A stretch of DNA of 64,000 nucleotides from Ectocarpus siliculosus. Taxonomy: Eukaryota > Sar > Phaeophyceae > Ectocarpales > Ectocarpaceae. The notes below the pieces were generated by a model. That model was not told the origin of the DNA. It made no database searches and was given only the letters and a program-made list of their open reading frames with translations. Both the position numbers and the translations under genes were made by a program. The first letter of the stretch is position 1, and each line of letters opens with the position of its first letter. The DNA lies in contig FN649738.1 of NCBI GenBank assembly GCA_000310025.1, positions 3,032 to 67,031 on the forward strand, given 5' to 3'. Positions 36,001-47,374 of this stretch are shown here, in pieces.

Positions 36001-39000
36001 AGGATGGCGCTTAGACTCTGGCAAATCCCAGCGGGAAACTTGACTGCACTCACGAATGCACCCATGTGATCCACAAACAAGAATTTTCCTTCCCAGCTTG
36101 GCGGAAGTGCATCCATCAGCACCTGCGTAGGCGTGCATGTGTGTGGGTAGAGGAGTTGAGCTCGAGAATGATCGAAACGAGCACAGCGTGTAAACGATAG
36201 TGACCCCGAGATGCAATTCTACCACCCATGAATTCACAAAACTCTTCAAGGTCAGTCGCAAATACGCGACAAACACGTCTTGCGCCGTTGCAGGCAATTA
36301 GCAACATGTCTCAGCCCATCTCGTGTAGGGTTGGCCCCCGTAAGACCCCATGATATTTTCAAGGGCTGCCCGTACACAAACACCCTCCGTATGTGCAACT
36401 TCCTTCCCTGCGAAGCACCACGCCTATGCATACTCCAGTGGACAAATCACAACGTCTTCCTTGAGATCGATTGCCGTTCACAATCGCCAACGCTGAACCG
36501 TCTTCGAATTTACAGGAAGATGTCGCTACCTATCGGGGTCGGGGAACTCAGGCCCTACATCCTGCCTTGACCGTTCATTATAGCGTTCGGGCGGAATATC
36601 AGCTACCACCCATTTTTGTTCGGTGTCACCTCAATCGCGATTTGATGCTCAATCTTGTCCGGGAGCAGATAACTAGACGGAGCCAAAATCGTCGCTGGCC
36701 ACTGGGTACCATCTTGAAAAATGGTCGACGTGAGGAACTCCTTGGTGGAGTGAATGAAGGCTGACGTGCTCCCGCTGGTTAGTTTTTCGTTGTTGCAGAC
36801 GACCGAATCTATGGAGTTGGAGAGGTTGGTGTTAGCGATAAAAAAAAAGCATGATGATCGTTTCGGCCTCTAAAAGCAGCGATTGTGACAACCCGAGCTA
36901 CCTTGTTTGAGACGTTTCCGATTCAACTGGCACTACTCCAATGGCGTCGGTGCATATCCTACGCGTAACGCCACTGCGGGAGTTGTTTCTGGCTCCAATT
37001 GTCCATCTTCTGCTCGAGACGTGAGCAACTTTGGCAAGTGTGTTACATACAATCTGCGCGACACGAACAATCCAGCAAAGCGAATGTGGCAGTGGTCCCG
37101 GTATAATGCCGGTCGCCGGGGATAATGATCCTTTGGCACATACGGAATATTCAAGTTGTTTCATACTGTGAACAATGCCGGTTGACCGCTACAGTGCCGG
37201 TGAAATCGGCTAGATCTCAAACCAGGATCACTACTCGGCTTCAATACATACAGGCGTAACGACGAGCTCGATCTTTGCCAATTCACACTAAACCTGAACG
37301 ACTACAGTCTACAATAGCGCACCCTACACAACCACATGCAAGAGTCGAGAGTACAACTGTTACCAGCCGTGAGGCTACACGTACCGGTAATGGTGACGAA
37401 CCTATACAGACGCATGTCCTGAACAGAGCGAGAATAAGGGCAAGCGAAGCATCACGAGAGCGTGCTGTGTTATGCGGTTCAGTGCGTATCGAAGGGCGTT
37501 AATCGAAACAGTTTCACTCCTCCATCCTCCGAGCTACATCTAGAGAGGGAAGAGGACGGAAAAGTGCGTGGCCTGGAGTATGTTTTTTCAAGCGTGGAGT
37601 GTTCGGAAAAGGCTGAACTTGAGATACGGTGCGTGGTATCACTTGCTAAAATTCATTTTAATATGCGGACGTAGAGTTCCAAAAGATGAAACTTCCCGTT
37701 GATATCGAACGAAGAGCCGACGTTCAACTTGCCAAGAACAGCACACAGAACAACGTCCTTCTTCTACCATCAAGTTTAGTATTGTTCCTCTCGAAGTGTT
37801 TCGCGCACTCACGCCGCACCAGGGGTTGGGTGGTGTAAGTTTGCCTCGGAAAAGCAAGCCAGCGCACGGCATACACGAAGTTCAAGGTGCTACAGCAGTA
37901 GAGGCAATAGCTCCGTTGACTTGCCCCCCTCTTTACCACATCATTCATTCTCTGTCGCCGGGGGAACATTTATTTAGTTTTTGCATCCCATTATTTCTGG
38001 AAGCCCATCCTTTTACCTTGCCGAAAAAATCTGGACGCACCAGTCGGGCTCACGCAGGCGATAGGCAACGCAAGAGTTGTATTCTCCGCATTCCTTCTGG
38101 GCTTGTTTAGATTATCATCGCGGGAGATTCAGCCGTTCCTTTCCCTCGTCGACGGTCAAGTCGAAATATTGCGTACACACGAAACTGCCGCGCTTTCCAA
38201 ATTGTTTGGGAATGCCACCCAGGTCGTGTGACTACGCCGAGCTTCGAACCCACATCCAAAGGAAAAACATTCTCGAAACCTAGACCGTACATACACCACA
38301 GCCTCGCATTTGATGTACAGAAAAACGAGAACGATAGTACCTGGTACGTCAGGCGGAGGTTCCCAACCAGGAGGTCGGTGTATCCCCAGCACTTCCCAAG
38401 GGTACTTGTCGCGATGTCGTCCTTTTGTCCTGCCGCTAGCACCATGTCCACAAGCGTAAGAAACACTCCTCTTTGGACCGATCCACCCACGACCACAAGC
38501 CACGTCGGCTCACCGTCGAGGCTGGCCAGGAGCATGAGATCTTGATAAGAAAAGGTGTCGAAAACACAAGACTTGGGCTGAAACACCCACCCATTTCTCA
38601 TCACTCCGTGCGCAGCACTGGCCACGTTCGAGGATAGCCATGTCCCGGGCCTCCAAAACGTATCCGCGATATCGTTGCTGCCATCTTCTTGGGAGTCACA
38701 AACTGGTAGGGAGTTTACGTCCAGCGTTGGAAAATCGCCTGCAATCTTGAGAGAGAAGGGGCTTCCCACGATAGGAAGACCCTCACCCTGTTCGGACGGT
38801 TGGACTTCCTCGACGTACACCAGATAGTCCCCGGGGAAATCGCTCTTGTACGTGGCGGTGAGAGTGCCAGTGTTGCCGTCGCCAACTATCTCCGCGATCA
38901 AGATCTGCGGTGTCATGCAGCGCAGTAGCGGCATTCCCAAATGATAGCGAAGACCCTTGTGCGAGGTGCCACGCTGGAATATTGTCGTTCAATCCTCTCA

Positions 39001-40017
39001 AAAATATTTCCACCGTTTCCCAGGGCCTCCCTTACAGGACGGCCGTATATCCTCGGGTGAAGATCAATATACTACTTGCTCCCGTACAATAGAGCAGATT
39101 GTACAGATTGATCTTGACCCACCTGATCCTCATTGGAAATCCACACGTAAATGAACCTGCTGCTGCTGTTCGGTTCCCAATTAGGCAGGGAGCTCCCGCC
39201 GCTCCCGCCGAGATTGTCTCCGACCAACTGGATCGTGAAGGACGCCGATATTCCCACCGTCGCCTCGTGTAGCCCATCACCAGAGGCCGTGTGCGCGGCA
39301 CTTTCATTGGAACTGTAACCGTGCGCCTTGGAAACGAGCGGCCCGGAAAAGCGCGAATGGACGTTTTCGTTGTCCGTTTACTGTGTCCATATGTTCGATC
39401 CTATGTACCTGCTGAATGAACTCCTGTAGATCGCCTGCAATGACAAGGCGCCATATTGCTGTGTGTGAAAAAATATTGGACACTGAGTGGGGTACTCTAT
39501 ATAGAGGATTGAGAGTCGGTTTAGAGAAGAGAACATGGGACGACGTCGTCCTCCGAATATATCGGGAATTACTATCCTCTGATCTCTGGATGCTCTTTCA
39601 CTCACTACGCGGTGGGTGCTATAGGGCGGGTGGAATCCCTTGCCGGGCTAGAACAGGGCGATGCCCTGGGGCGACAACTAGCGTTCATAGCGGCCAATAG
39701 ACGGCCCAAGACTATTGAAATAGTATCCCATCGCTCTCTACTCTACCTTCCTTTGCCGTTGAAAAGCTGCTAACAAGTCACCGCAGATGTCCAACCTACT
39801 GGAACAGCGGGCGGGGCGACATCGGATGCCGTACCTGGTCGGTGTCTGGTCTACCCTGAATGAACTCCGGTTGATTTGCAGATGCTGAAAGTTCACGGTG
39901 GATCTCCAATCTAAGCGAGGGAGGGGCGTCTCGGGGATATCCTCGTTGTGCGGCCAACGCGCCAGCAGTCGCGAGCACGAGTTGGGCAACAACCCGGGCC
40001 TTGCCCACCCTCCTCAT
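33022..40017 (-). CDS. Secreted/membrane protein with filamin-type repeat and NXPE/PC-esterase-like domain
   Basis: Three exons join cleanly in phase 0. Exon 39835-40017 starts at ATG 40017 and begins with a signal peptide (VAQLVLATAGALAAQ). Exon 39123-39326 holds the first half of a filamin/Ig-like repeat (GDGLHEATVGISASFTIQLV). Exon 38341-38904 completes the repeat (GTLTATYKSDFPGDYLVYVE and GSPFSLKI) and then enters a PC-esterase-like region: W-x-P-x-S-C-x-F, TWLVVVGGSVQRGVFLTLVD, and GKCWGYTDLLVGNLRLTYQ. The GGS-x-QRG stretch sits where SGNH enzymes have their nucleophile serine. Further exons on the same strand are likely at 36630-36760 (DGTQWPATILAPSSYLLPDK), about 36260-36407, 36054-36122 (WEGKFLFVDHMGAF), 34545-34881 (GGNIHYHYISSAASNPEAHN), about 33780-34111 (Cys-rich, VWNGELCPDWCMKQ) and 33022-33397 (a hydrophobic helix and a Tyr/Arg-rich tail). 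The exons between 36.6 and 38.3 kb are unresolved. Two genes rather than one remain possible. Role and substrate are unknown. Confidence 0.62.
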
Positions 40018-40847
40018 CGCCGTCTCCCAGGCAACTCAATAGTGAAATTCCGGGATGGCGACGGCCCTGGAATGAAGCGAGTAACGCATGGGTCGGAATG
40101 GGACGTGGGTAACCCAAAGCAAGAATTCAACCCGATCGTTAAACACGAACCTCCTCGTCTCTGGAATGAACGCCATAGAGCAGAAGTGCGTGGTGCGGTT
40201 TGCAGGGATGATTTGGCGGTGGGGGTTTGACTGTGGGAGTCTAATGCATCACTAAATTGCTAAATTGCTATTCCACGCTTGCTTTTTGTTTCACTGAGAC
40301 AATATTCGAGCAAGTTGGTGTGGATGATCTGCATGATTTTCATGTGGTGTCTTCAACGACACGATTGTAGCGCTAACGCATTTGATTTGAGGCCCGTTTG
40401 GTGCCATACAGCAGAAGCGTTTCATCTGCGCACGGGTTAGAAGTGTTCACTGATATTTACTTCGTACATTAGATGAAAATGACAACACAACACAAGGGGA
40501 AGAGCCCAAGACGTTTTTATATTTTCAAGTTCGGCTCTCCCAAGGGTACCGCGCACGTGTGCGGGATAATACTTTTCGTGCACCCTTGGCTGGATGCAGC
40601 TTCACATTCAATAAATACAAACCGTTCCGGTCTCCGCTCAGTGCCTTCTGATATTGTATCCGTACTGGTACTGACTCGGACACCTTCCGTGGTCACAAGC
40701 CAACTACCGAAAGAGGGGAACGCCTTTCTTTCTTTCTTTCTAGAACAATAGATAGATAAATTACCGCAGCAGAGCAGGAGAAGACCCAAATCTCGAACCG
40801 GGAGGCGATCAACCCCCCCCCCCTAAAAAAACATGTAGCTTTCGCTG

Positions 40848-41086
40848 ACGCTCTGAATTCCTTGCTGAATCTACCTCAAGACTATTTTCTGCAGATAGAG
40901 ATCAGATGTATTCGTTGCGTCATATGCATATGCATATGCTACATTAAGAAAATGAAAAGAATAATGCTTCAAAAATAGAAAAACATCGGAAAATACAGGA
41001 AACCTTCTCTGACGTTATGAATTCGTTGCAAATCGATCTTAGACAGACTCTTTTCGTAGATAGAGATGGATCGGTTGGGGTCATAT
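40848..41086 (+). repeat. Diverged direct duplication of about 85 bp
   Basis: A segment running from GACGCTCTGAATTCCTTGC to a GATAGAGATCAGAT motif (about 40848-40930) recurs in altered form at about 41008-41086 (GACGTTATGAATTCGTTGC to GATAGAGATGGAT). A CATATG-rich spacer lies between them. Confidence 0.6.
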
Positions 41087-41603
41087 GAAGAAAACAATAA
41101 AAAAAGAAACAAGCAACGGCTCCATCCCTTGATGGAAAACAATTTCGAAATGGTGCTGGTGCTGGTGCTGGTGTAACCTTTTTTCGGTCGGTTGTGTGTG
41201 AATACCTGTCGTAAATCGAATTCGTCCCTCCAAGCAGCCGGTTGTCTGAAAGACAGACAAGGCAGTTGTTGTACGGATTGTGCTGTAGTTCTTACAATTT
41301 AAGTTTTCTCTGAGAACGCTTCATTTCGCTTCTTTCGGCTTCTGTGAGCGCTCTATTCCGGTCTTCTCGGGCTCACACAGAACAGCATTTCCTCTGGAAA
41401 TGTGGCACTTTGGTGGACTTCCCACTTTTATCTTCCGCTTTTATCTCTCTCGCCTGCTGCTGTCACCCCGCTCTGTACCATCATACCACGCATTCCACTC
41501 GAAGTACGGCCGCCCTCTCTGTGTGTGCATCCTTCTCCTCCATTCCTCCTTCTCTCTATGTCTCTGACGGTCTGTCTATCCACATTCTCTTTTCATTTTC
41601 ACC

Positions 41604-41860
41604 TTCTCTCTTGACCACTCTCGCGTCGGAATTGTGTGTTGTTTGTTCCGGTTCCGTCTGCTACTGCTGTACATTTTTTTTTTTTCTTACACCTTCACAC
41701 GGTATGCACTCACCTCCTATCACCTTGGTACCGTATTCTCTCTCTCTCTCCTCTCGATGTGTGTGTGTGTGTGTATATCCTCGTTGTCTTTAAATTTTGC
41801 TTTTCTCTCTTCACCGCTCTCGCGTCGGAATGGTCTGTTGTTTGTTCCGATTCCGGCAAC
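41604..41860 (+). repeat. Two-copy direct repeat of about 50 bp
   Basis: A segment containing CTCTCGCGTCGGAAT followed by TGTTGTTTGTTCCG occurs at about 41606-41656 and again at about 41803-41853, with a few substitutions. Confidence 0.75.
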
Positions 41861-42085
41861 GGTGTTGTGTGCTCCGGTTCCGATAAACCCTTCTAAAGGT
41901 CCGGAAAATACGAAAATACACTCCTTTCTACCTCCACTCTCGATGGCTACCCCGGCCCGCTCCTCCCACTCCTTCTGTTACTTCGCACTCCTTCCCTGCA
42001 CCCACTCTCAGAGAAGTAAGTTAGCCTGTGACCACGGGAATCGACCGCGTCAAGTGTTGGATCAGTACGGACATATGAAGGTACT

Positions 42086-43848
42086 AGTTGATCTCCCGGG
42101 TGAGGTTGCCATGTTCGTTGACGAGGCCACCGAGGTACCGGAACTCGGTCGTCTGGGCGTATTTCTGTCCCGTGGCTTCGATGGTCAGCGGTGGAGGCGG
42201 GGGGGGCTGTGGTGTTGTAGTCGCCTTGTCCTTCGCGCGCATCAGGAGTGTCTCCGTCTTCTTCTACGATACCGTCAGCCCGAACTCCCTGAACACCTCA
42301 ACGATGATGGTCATCATTCTCGCCAGTCCTTCTGCAGACCTCGATACGACGCCGGCATCATCGGCATATAGCATCCCCCATACTGCCTTCCGTACTCGGT
42401 CAAGGGGTGTCTCCTCCGCCCCCCCCGCTTCCGTCTTCCCCTCCTCCAAGCACACCAGGCTCCGCAGAACAACATCATCCTCGCTGAATCGGATGACAAC
42501 GACCTCGAGGAACTCGGCGAAGAAGATGTTGAACAGCAGGGGGGATAGCACCCATCCTTGTCGCACGCCCTGTGTCACGAAGAACCAGCCCGATAGTTCT
42601 CCGTCGTCCATAAGCACCCGGGTCCGCATTCAATCGTGGAATTGGCGGATGACTTTGATCAGATTCGCGGGAATCCCGGCCCTGGCCAGCACTTTCCATA
42701 GCATCTCTCGGTCCACCGAATCATACGCCTTCTTCAAGTCGACGAAGCACATGTAGAGCGGTATTTTCTTTCTCCGCCCCAGCTCCTGGAGGCGGCGCAC
42801 GACGAACAACATGTCGACGGTGGATCGCCCGGGTCGGAATCCGCACTGTTCCTCCGGGAGGATGTTGTTGGCTTTGCAGAAGGTGCTTAGACGGGTGGTT
42901 ATGATGTTGATGGGGACCTTGCCTACGTGAGATAGTAGCGAAATCCCCCTCCCTGTAGTTGTTACAGCACCTTGAGGTTGCATCCTTCCACTCTTGCGGA
43001 ATATCTCCTCCGTTCCACACCTTTACGAGGATGGTATAGAGGTGCCCCAGGACGAAGGGTTCGTCGTCATCGGTCTTGAGCAACTCGGCAAGGAGGGAGT
43101 CATGGCCGGGTGCCTTCCAGTTCTTGAGGCCTTTCGTTGCCCGTTTCACCTCCTCGAGTTCTGGCACCTCTCCCAACCGTTGAGTGTCACGTGTCGCTGG
43201 ATGCTGCGTCACTCGTTCGATGATGTCTGGGTTGAGCAGGGTGCTGAAGAATCTCGCCCACCGCTGGAGGATGTCGTCCCTGTTCCGGAGCAACACGCCG
43301 TTCTCATCCGCGACGAACTGCTGTCCCCCCGCTTGTCTCCCGCTGAAGCCCACTGAGCTCTTGAGGTGTTGGTACAGTCCTCGCATGTCGCGTTCTTTGT
43401 AGATTGCTTCGAGTTCAGTCACATATCCGTCCAGGTGGGCATAAATGCCCGTTTCGACTGCTGTAGCCACTCCCTTACACGCTGCTTTCAGAGCCCTCCA
43501 CGTTGCTGAGTTCCAATTGCCCCTCATCGCTCGGCGCGCTTCCCGCCGTTTGGTAAGGGCCTCCTTCGGCACTGCTCTCGTCTCTGGGGTCTCACACCAC
43601 TCCTGCGTGCGGCGTCTCCGCGGTTCCTCCCCTAGGGTCGTCCGCGCTGCTTCGAGGAGAGCATTAGTAAAGTCGATCGCCAATTCCGCGGCGGTGGTTG
43701 TTCGCTGGTCCGGTCGTGTGTCGAGGTTGAGGAGGAACCGATTAGTCACCGCACACCGTGCTGATTCGAACTGCAATTCCCGTCGGTTGAATTGCTTCTG
43801 TTTCGGTTTATGTAGTCCGGACTGCACGGTTGTGGGCAAGCCTGCCAC
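42086..43848 (-). pseudogene. LINE reverse transcriptase, frameshifted
   Basis: An open frame of 375 codons (43848 to 42721) covers the linker and the start of the RT (LKNWKAPGHDSLLAELLK). The RT then continues in another frame with EEQCGFRPGRSTVDM and FVDLKKAYDSVDREMLW. After a stop near 42630 it resumes with VTQGVRQGWVLSPLLFNIFF and MLYADDAGVVSRS, the YADD catalytic site. The C-terminal end (TEFRYLGGLV, REIN) is reached near 42086. Catalytic residues are present, but frame breaks make it inactive. Confidence 0.85.
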
Positions 43849-44671
43849 CGAGGTTGACGGTGGCTACTACCATTTTGTGGTCTGAGTCTGCTTTGACTGG
43901 GCGAACCGGCTGGGGGGTGACAACCACGTTAGATACTCGGCCGTGGTGCGCCTGCCTTGTCAGGATGTAGTCAAGGCGCTTGCAATCGGTTCCCGACACA
44001 CCGTTGTATGTGTGCCATATTCCGCCCTTGCGTGTCTCAAAGAAGGTGTTCGTGAGAGCTAGCCTCTTTTCCGTTGCGCGAAGTTCAACAGTAGCATGCC
44101 ATTGTCGTTGAGCTCATCACGCCCGTACATTCCTATTACCCTTCCGTCCCCTCCGTCCAACCTATCTCCCGTCCGCGCATTGGCGTCCATCAGGACATAC
44201 ATACACACATTCTTTGGAAGGGACCCTCCGCACGAGACTGTCAAGTCTTCCCCAGAACACGCGCTTGCTGTCTGCGGTTGAAGGTTCGGTTGGAGCATAC
44301 GTTGCTACGAAGTTGACCGCTCCACGGTGGCCTGCCAACCTAAACCTCATGGCCATAAGGCGTTCGTCAATAAACTCCGTAGTGAGCGTGGATGTTTTGC
44401 ACAGTGACTCTTTGACATCTATCCCCACACCATGGGCTCCACCAGTCTCCGTGCCACAGCAGAACACCCGGAAACCCGCTGCTGCAAATTCCGTTCGACC
44501 TGCCCTCCATGTCTCCAGCATTCCTACCACCGATACGTCTTGTCTCGCTGCCTCGTGTAGAACGCTGTAGGCTCGCCCGTATCCATTGGCCCCGTTTACA
44601 GCCAATGTCCGCACATTCCAGGTTGCTACCCTATAAGCAAACCACTCGGAGAAATAAAAAAAATGATACAA
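43808..44671 (-). pseudogene. LINE endonuclease (APE) region, frameshifted
   Basis: The block starts with ATWNVRTLAVNGANGYGRAY, the usual N-terminal strand of an APE-type endonuclease. It continues with VVGMLETWRAG and FVATYAPTE, then in a shifted frame MDANARTGDR, and then SGTDCKRLDYIL and DSDHKMVVATV (the SDH motif near the end of the domain). The order matches exonuclease/endonuclease/phosphatase folds that nick target DNA. At least two frameshifts break it. Confidence 0.8.
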
Positions 44672-46296
44672 AGAAAAGAACAGCTACCGCACCGACCGGC
44701 CGAGAAAAGAGCCCTTGGAAACCGATCAAAACAAAACAAAACAAAACTAAATACAGAAATAAGAAGGAGGACGCTTCCCACACCCCTGCCTAAAAAATCA
44801 AAGGGTAACGTACCAGCACCAGACACTACGCACCAGGGCATGGGAGTAATGAAGGCAACAGAACAAAGAGGCGGCAGATGGGCAGACAGCCAGATATATA
44901 GACTAATAGCAAGAGCAACAGCAAAAGGGAGATCAAGCTACCCAAAAAGGCAGAGTAGGCAGGGGTGACGCGAAAAAAGAAGCACAGCACAGAGGCCGGA
45001 CGCAATATAAACAGGAGTATAGCATACAGCAGGGAGGGGAGCAGGGCGCTGTTATGTACCGTGTGGTACATAGTTCTGGGCGGCGATCCGCGTTTATGCG
45101 TGCAATGTAAGTGCGCCTACCTGTGGTCTGCGCTCTCTGACTGGAGACTAAAAATCAATCCGGTGTGTGAAGCCTGCCTTCACTGGATGCTGCTGTATAA
45201 TTGGTGTATTGTGAAGCCTGCCTTCACTGGTTCTCAGGATGCTGCTGTAGTTGGTGTATTGTAGCTGCTCCCATGCTCTTTTTGGCTCGGGAAGAGGCTG
45301 TCCATCATCTGCTCCTGCCCATCGTCTGTCCTCTCAACTCGCGTACTGTCAATCGATCCTCTTTCCTGATGGTGACGGCAACTAAAATTCACCGTGAAGT
45401 TGATGATCCGCAGGGGTACGAAAACGACTATGGCATGCATGTCATACCACCCACCAAGTGCCCCAGCCCCACGACCCCTGAGCAGATGAACTGCCGGCCC
45501 TTGCTTGTCCCACTGGTTCTCGGCAGCTGTAGTCTGGTGTCCGCGTGGCTTCATGCACGGAAAAACTGTCGTGGGAGGGTCGAGCTACGTAGCTTACAAG
45601 TTGACCAGTGGGGGTATATTTGTCCGGTGAAGTCCCGACAAAAGAAAGAAATTGTACCAAGGGCGCACAAAAAAAATATAATCCGACACCTAACCTACCC
45701 CCCCAAAGTGAAAGTTTTTTTCTCATGGAAATATTTTTATACAGGCTTTTTTTGGCTTCTCCCTCTCCATTCCGTGTGCTTGCGTGTGGTGGTGTTTTCG
45801 GCACGATGTGCACGAGGACCTGTTACAGGAAGGTGTAGATTGCTACCACTGAGCCGAACTATTAATATATCTCTGACGGGACGTCTACTTCGTAGGTCGC
45901 GGGTTCGAGCCCCGGCAAAAAGCTACCACTTTTTTTTCCATTTGAGCAAATTATTAAATATTTCGATTTGTTTTCCTTGGCCCAAAGTGCAGCTCAGTTT
46001 TCCTTTGTCCCATTTTCGCCAGTTGAGTTGAAAACAAACGTACAAAACGAAAAAACGTTGTTGAAATAGAAGGCCAGAGTGCCAGCAGAAAAATCCCAAA
46101 ATAACATGACCAAAATATGAAAGTCTTGCCCCATACGAGGGCTTTTGTTATGGTATTTGGACCCTTGGACTAAGATACCATCTGGGCGGGTATATCTTTC
46201 AGGAATATCCCGACCACCTGCCCAGATTCCTAGTATTCCGACTTTAGTCAGGTAGCAGTACAATGGTTACTAGCAGTAGCAAGTGATGTGTAAGCG
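44672..46296. other. Intergenic, transposon debris likely; tRNA-like fragment
   Basis: There is no firm gene. A diverged 50-bp tandem repeat (GCCTGCCTTCACTGG...TTGGTGTATTGT) lies at about 45172-45260. At 45895-45935 the plus strand has a GGTTCGAGCCCC box followed by CTACCA and a T8 run, like the T arm, 3' end and Pol III terminator of a tRNA. No matching D arm or acceptor 5' half is found. The 276-codon plus frame over 45201-46031 has no domain. Confidence 0.4.
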
Positions 46297-46492
46297 TTCC
46301 ACTTTTGTCTCTCACTTCCCGAAAAATGCCATTTTTATTATTGTGTCGCCGCGCAAAGGCCGGGTCTTGGAGGTAGAACTCTCTCCCTCCCTCCCGGCCC
46401 TTAAGCCTACTAAGGAATCCACACGCTTCCTTAAGAATTTAGAACCAGGCTGACCACATTCCGCTGGTCGCCCAGCTTGGACACAAACCTCC
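46297..46492 (+). repeat. Split direct repeat B2 (terminal copy)
   Basis: About 196 bp starting TTCCACTTTTGTCTCTCAC and ending GGACACAAACCTCC. It is shared with 47177-47371 with few differences (TTAAGAATTTAGAACC versus TAAAGTAATAAGAAC near the middle). Confidence 0.9.
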
Positions 46493-46885
46493 ATGCCTTT
46501 CCATGCTCTGCTCAAGCCTTCGCTTTTGACCGAGCACGCTTACCTCGGCTTACCGGTCGTTCCATGTCCTGCCCTTTGGCCAGAGACACGCTTACCTTGA
46601 CCACACCCTTCGCATTATTCAGCCTTTCCATGCCCTGCTCAAGCCTAGAACATGCTTCCTCAACCTTCTGGTCTTTCCATGTCTCGCTCTCGCCAACAAC
46701 ATGCTTACCTCGGCTTAACCGGTCGTTCCGTGCCCTGCTGCTCAGCAGCCAGAGACACGCTTACCTTGACCCTATTTGTACACCACCATCATTTGCCTTC
46801 CCATGCCCTGCTTCAGCCTAGAACACGCTACCCATGTCTAGCTTCCGCCCGAGACACGCTTACCTCGGCTTCAGAAAAAAAAAAG
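46493..46885 (+). repeat. Imperfect two-unit tandem repeat inside the Ngaro-like element
   Basis: Two diverged units of about 200 bp, each with CTTTCCATGCCCTGC, CTTACCTCGGCTTACCGGTCG and CAGAGACACGCTTACC blocks. Non-coding. Confidence 0.7.
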
Positions 46886-47176
46886 AACGAACCGACGATG
46901 CTGTTGCTCTCATTCTCTGTCTGTCTCCTCCCTTCCGTACACTCGCTTCCTTCTTCTTCCTCCTCTGTCTCTCTTCTACTCCTCCTCTTGTTTGTTTGTT
47001 TGTTGTCTTGCTCTTTCGTTCAGATGTTTTGTTCTGTTGTGAGCAAGGTGCATCTCTTTCTTTTTCTTTTCTTTCCGTTACACATGCCTACCTATCTATC
47101 AATTCTCTCTTACCTACGGTGCCCCCTTTGATCTTTCTAACCGTTCTGACAAAACACCAGGTTGTACAACACAACC
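46886..47176 (+). repeat. Split direct repeat A2 (internal copy)
   Basis: From AACGAACCGACGATGCT to GTTGTACAACACAACC. The matching copy A1 is at 50779-51064 (one GTTT unit shorter, a few substitutions). Confidence 0.9.
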
Positions 47177-47371
47177 TTCCACTTTTGTCTCTCACTTCCC
47201 GAAAAATGCCATTTTTATTATTGTGTCGCCGCGCAAAGGCCGGGTCTTGGAGGTAGAGCTCTCTCCCTCCCTCCCGGCCCTTAAGCCTACTAAGGAATCC
47301 ACACGCTTCCTAAAGTAATAAGAACAGGCTGACCACATTCCGCTGGTAGCCCAGCTTGGACACAAACCTCC
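47177..47371 (+). repeat. Split direct repeat B1 (internal copy)
   Basis: It directly abuts A2 and ends a few bases from the stop codon of the recombinase ORF. Confidence 0.9.
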
Positions 47372-47374
47372 CCA

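Larger units (their letters stand above)
40018..42085. other. Intergenic, with short duplications and a pyrimidine-rich block
   Basis: No cellular gene is seen. From 41300 to 42000 the plus strand is strongly CT-rich and gives low-complexity open frames. Part of this may be the 3' region of the adjacent LINE, but no tail boundary could be placed. Confidence 0.45.
42086..44671 (-). mobile_element. Decayed LINE-type non-LTR retrotransposon
   Basis: In minus-strand order an AP-like endonuclease is followed by a reverse transcriptase, the order of an APE-type LINE. The coding sequence is spread over several frames with stops, so this copy is dead. The reading ends just after REIN at about 42086. 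Neither a poly-A tail nor a target duplication could be placed. The clade is not resolved from motifs alone. Confidence 0.85.

Noticed and set aside
39409-39434. Mini-exon GCGATC...CAGCAG in the filamin/PC-esterase gene
   Set aside because: It has AG and GT borders, but the next possible acceptor would leave an intron of under 30 bases. Exons 39835-40017 and 39123-39326 already join in phase without it.
41344-42000. Pyrimidine-rich plus-strand frames encoding Ser/Leu/Cys-rich proteins
   Set aside because: Low complexity, with internal direct repeats and no domain. More likely non-coding or LINE 3' sequence.
45201-46031. 276-codon plus-strand open frame
   Set aside because: It runs through a short tandem duplication and a tRNA-like segment and has no recognisable domain. 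It sits among transposon debris.
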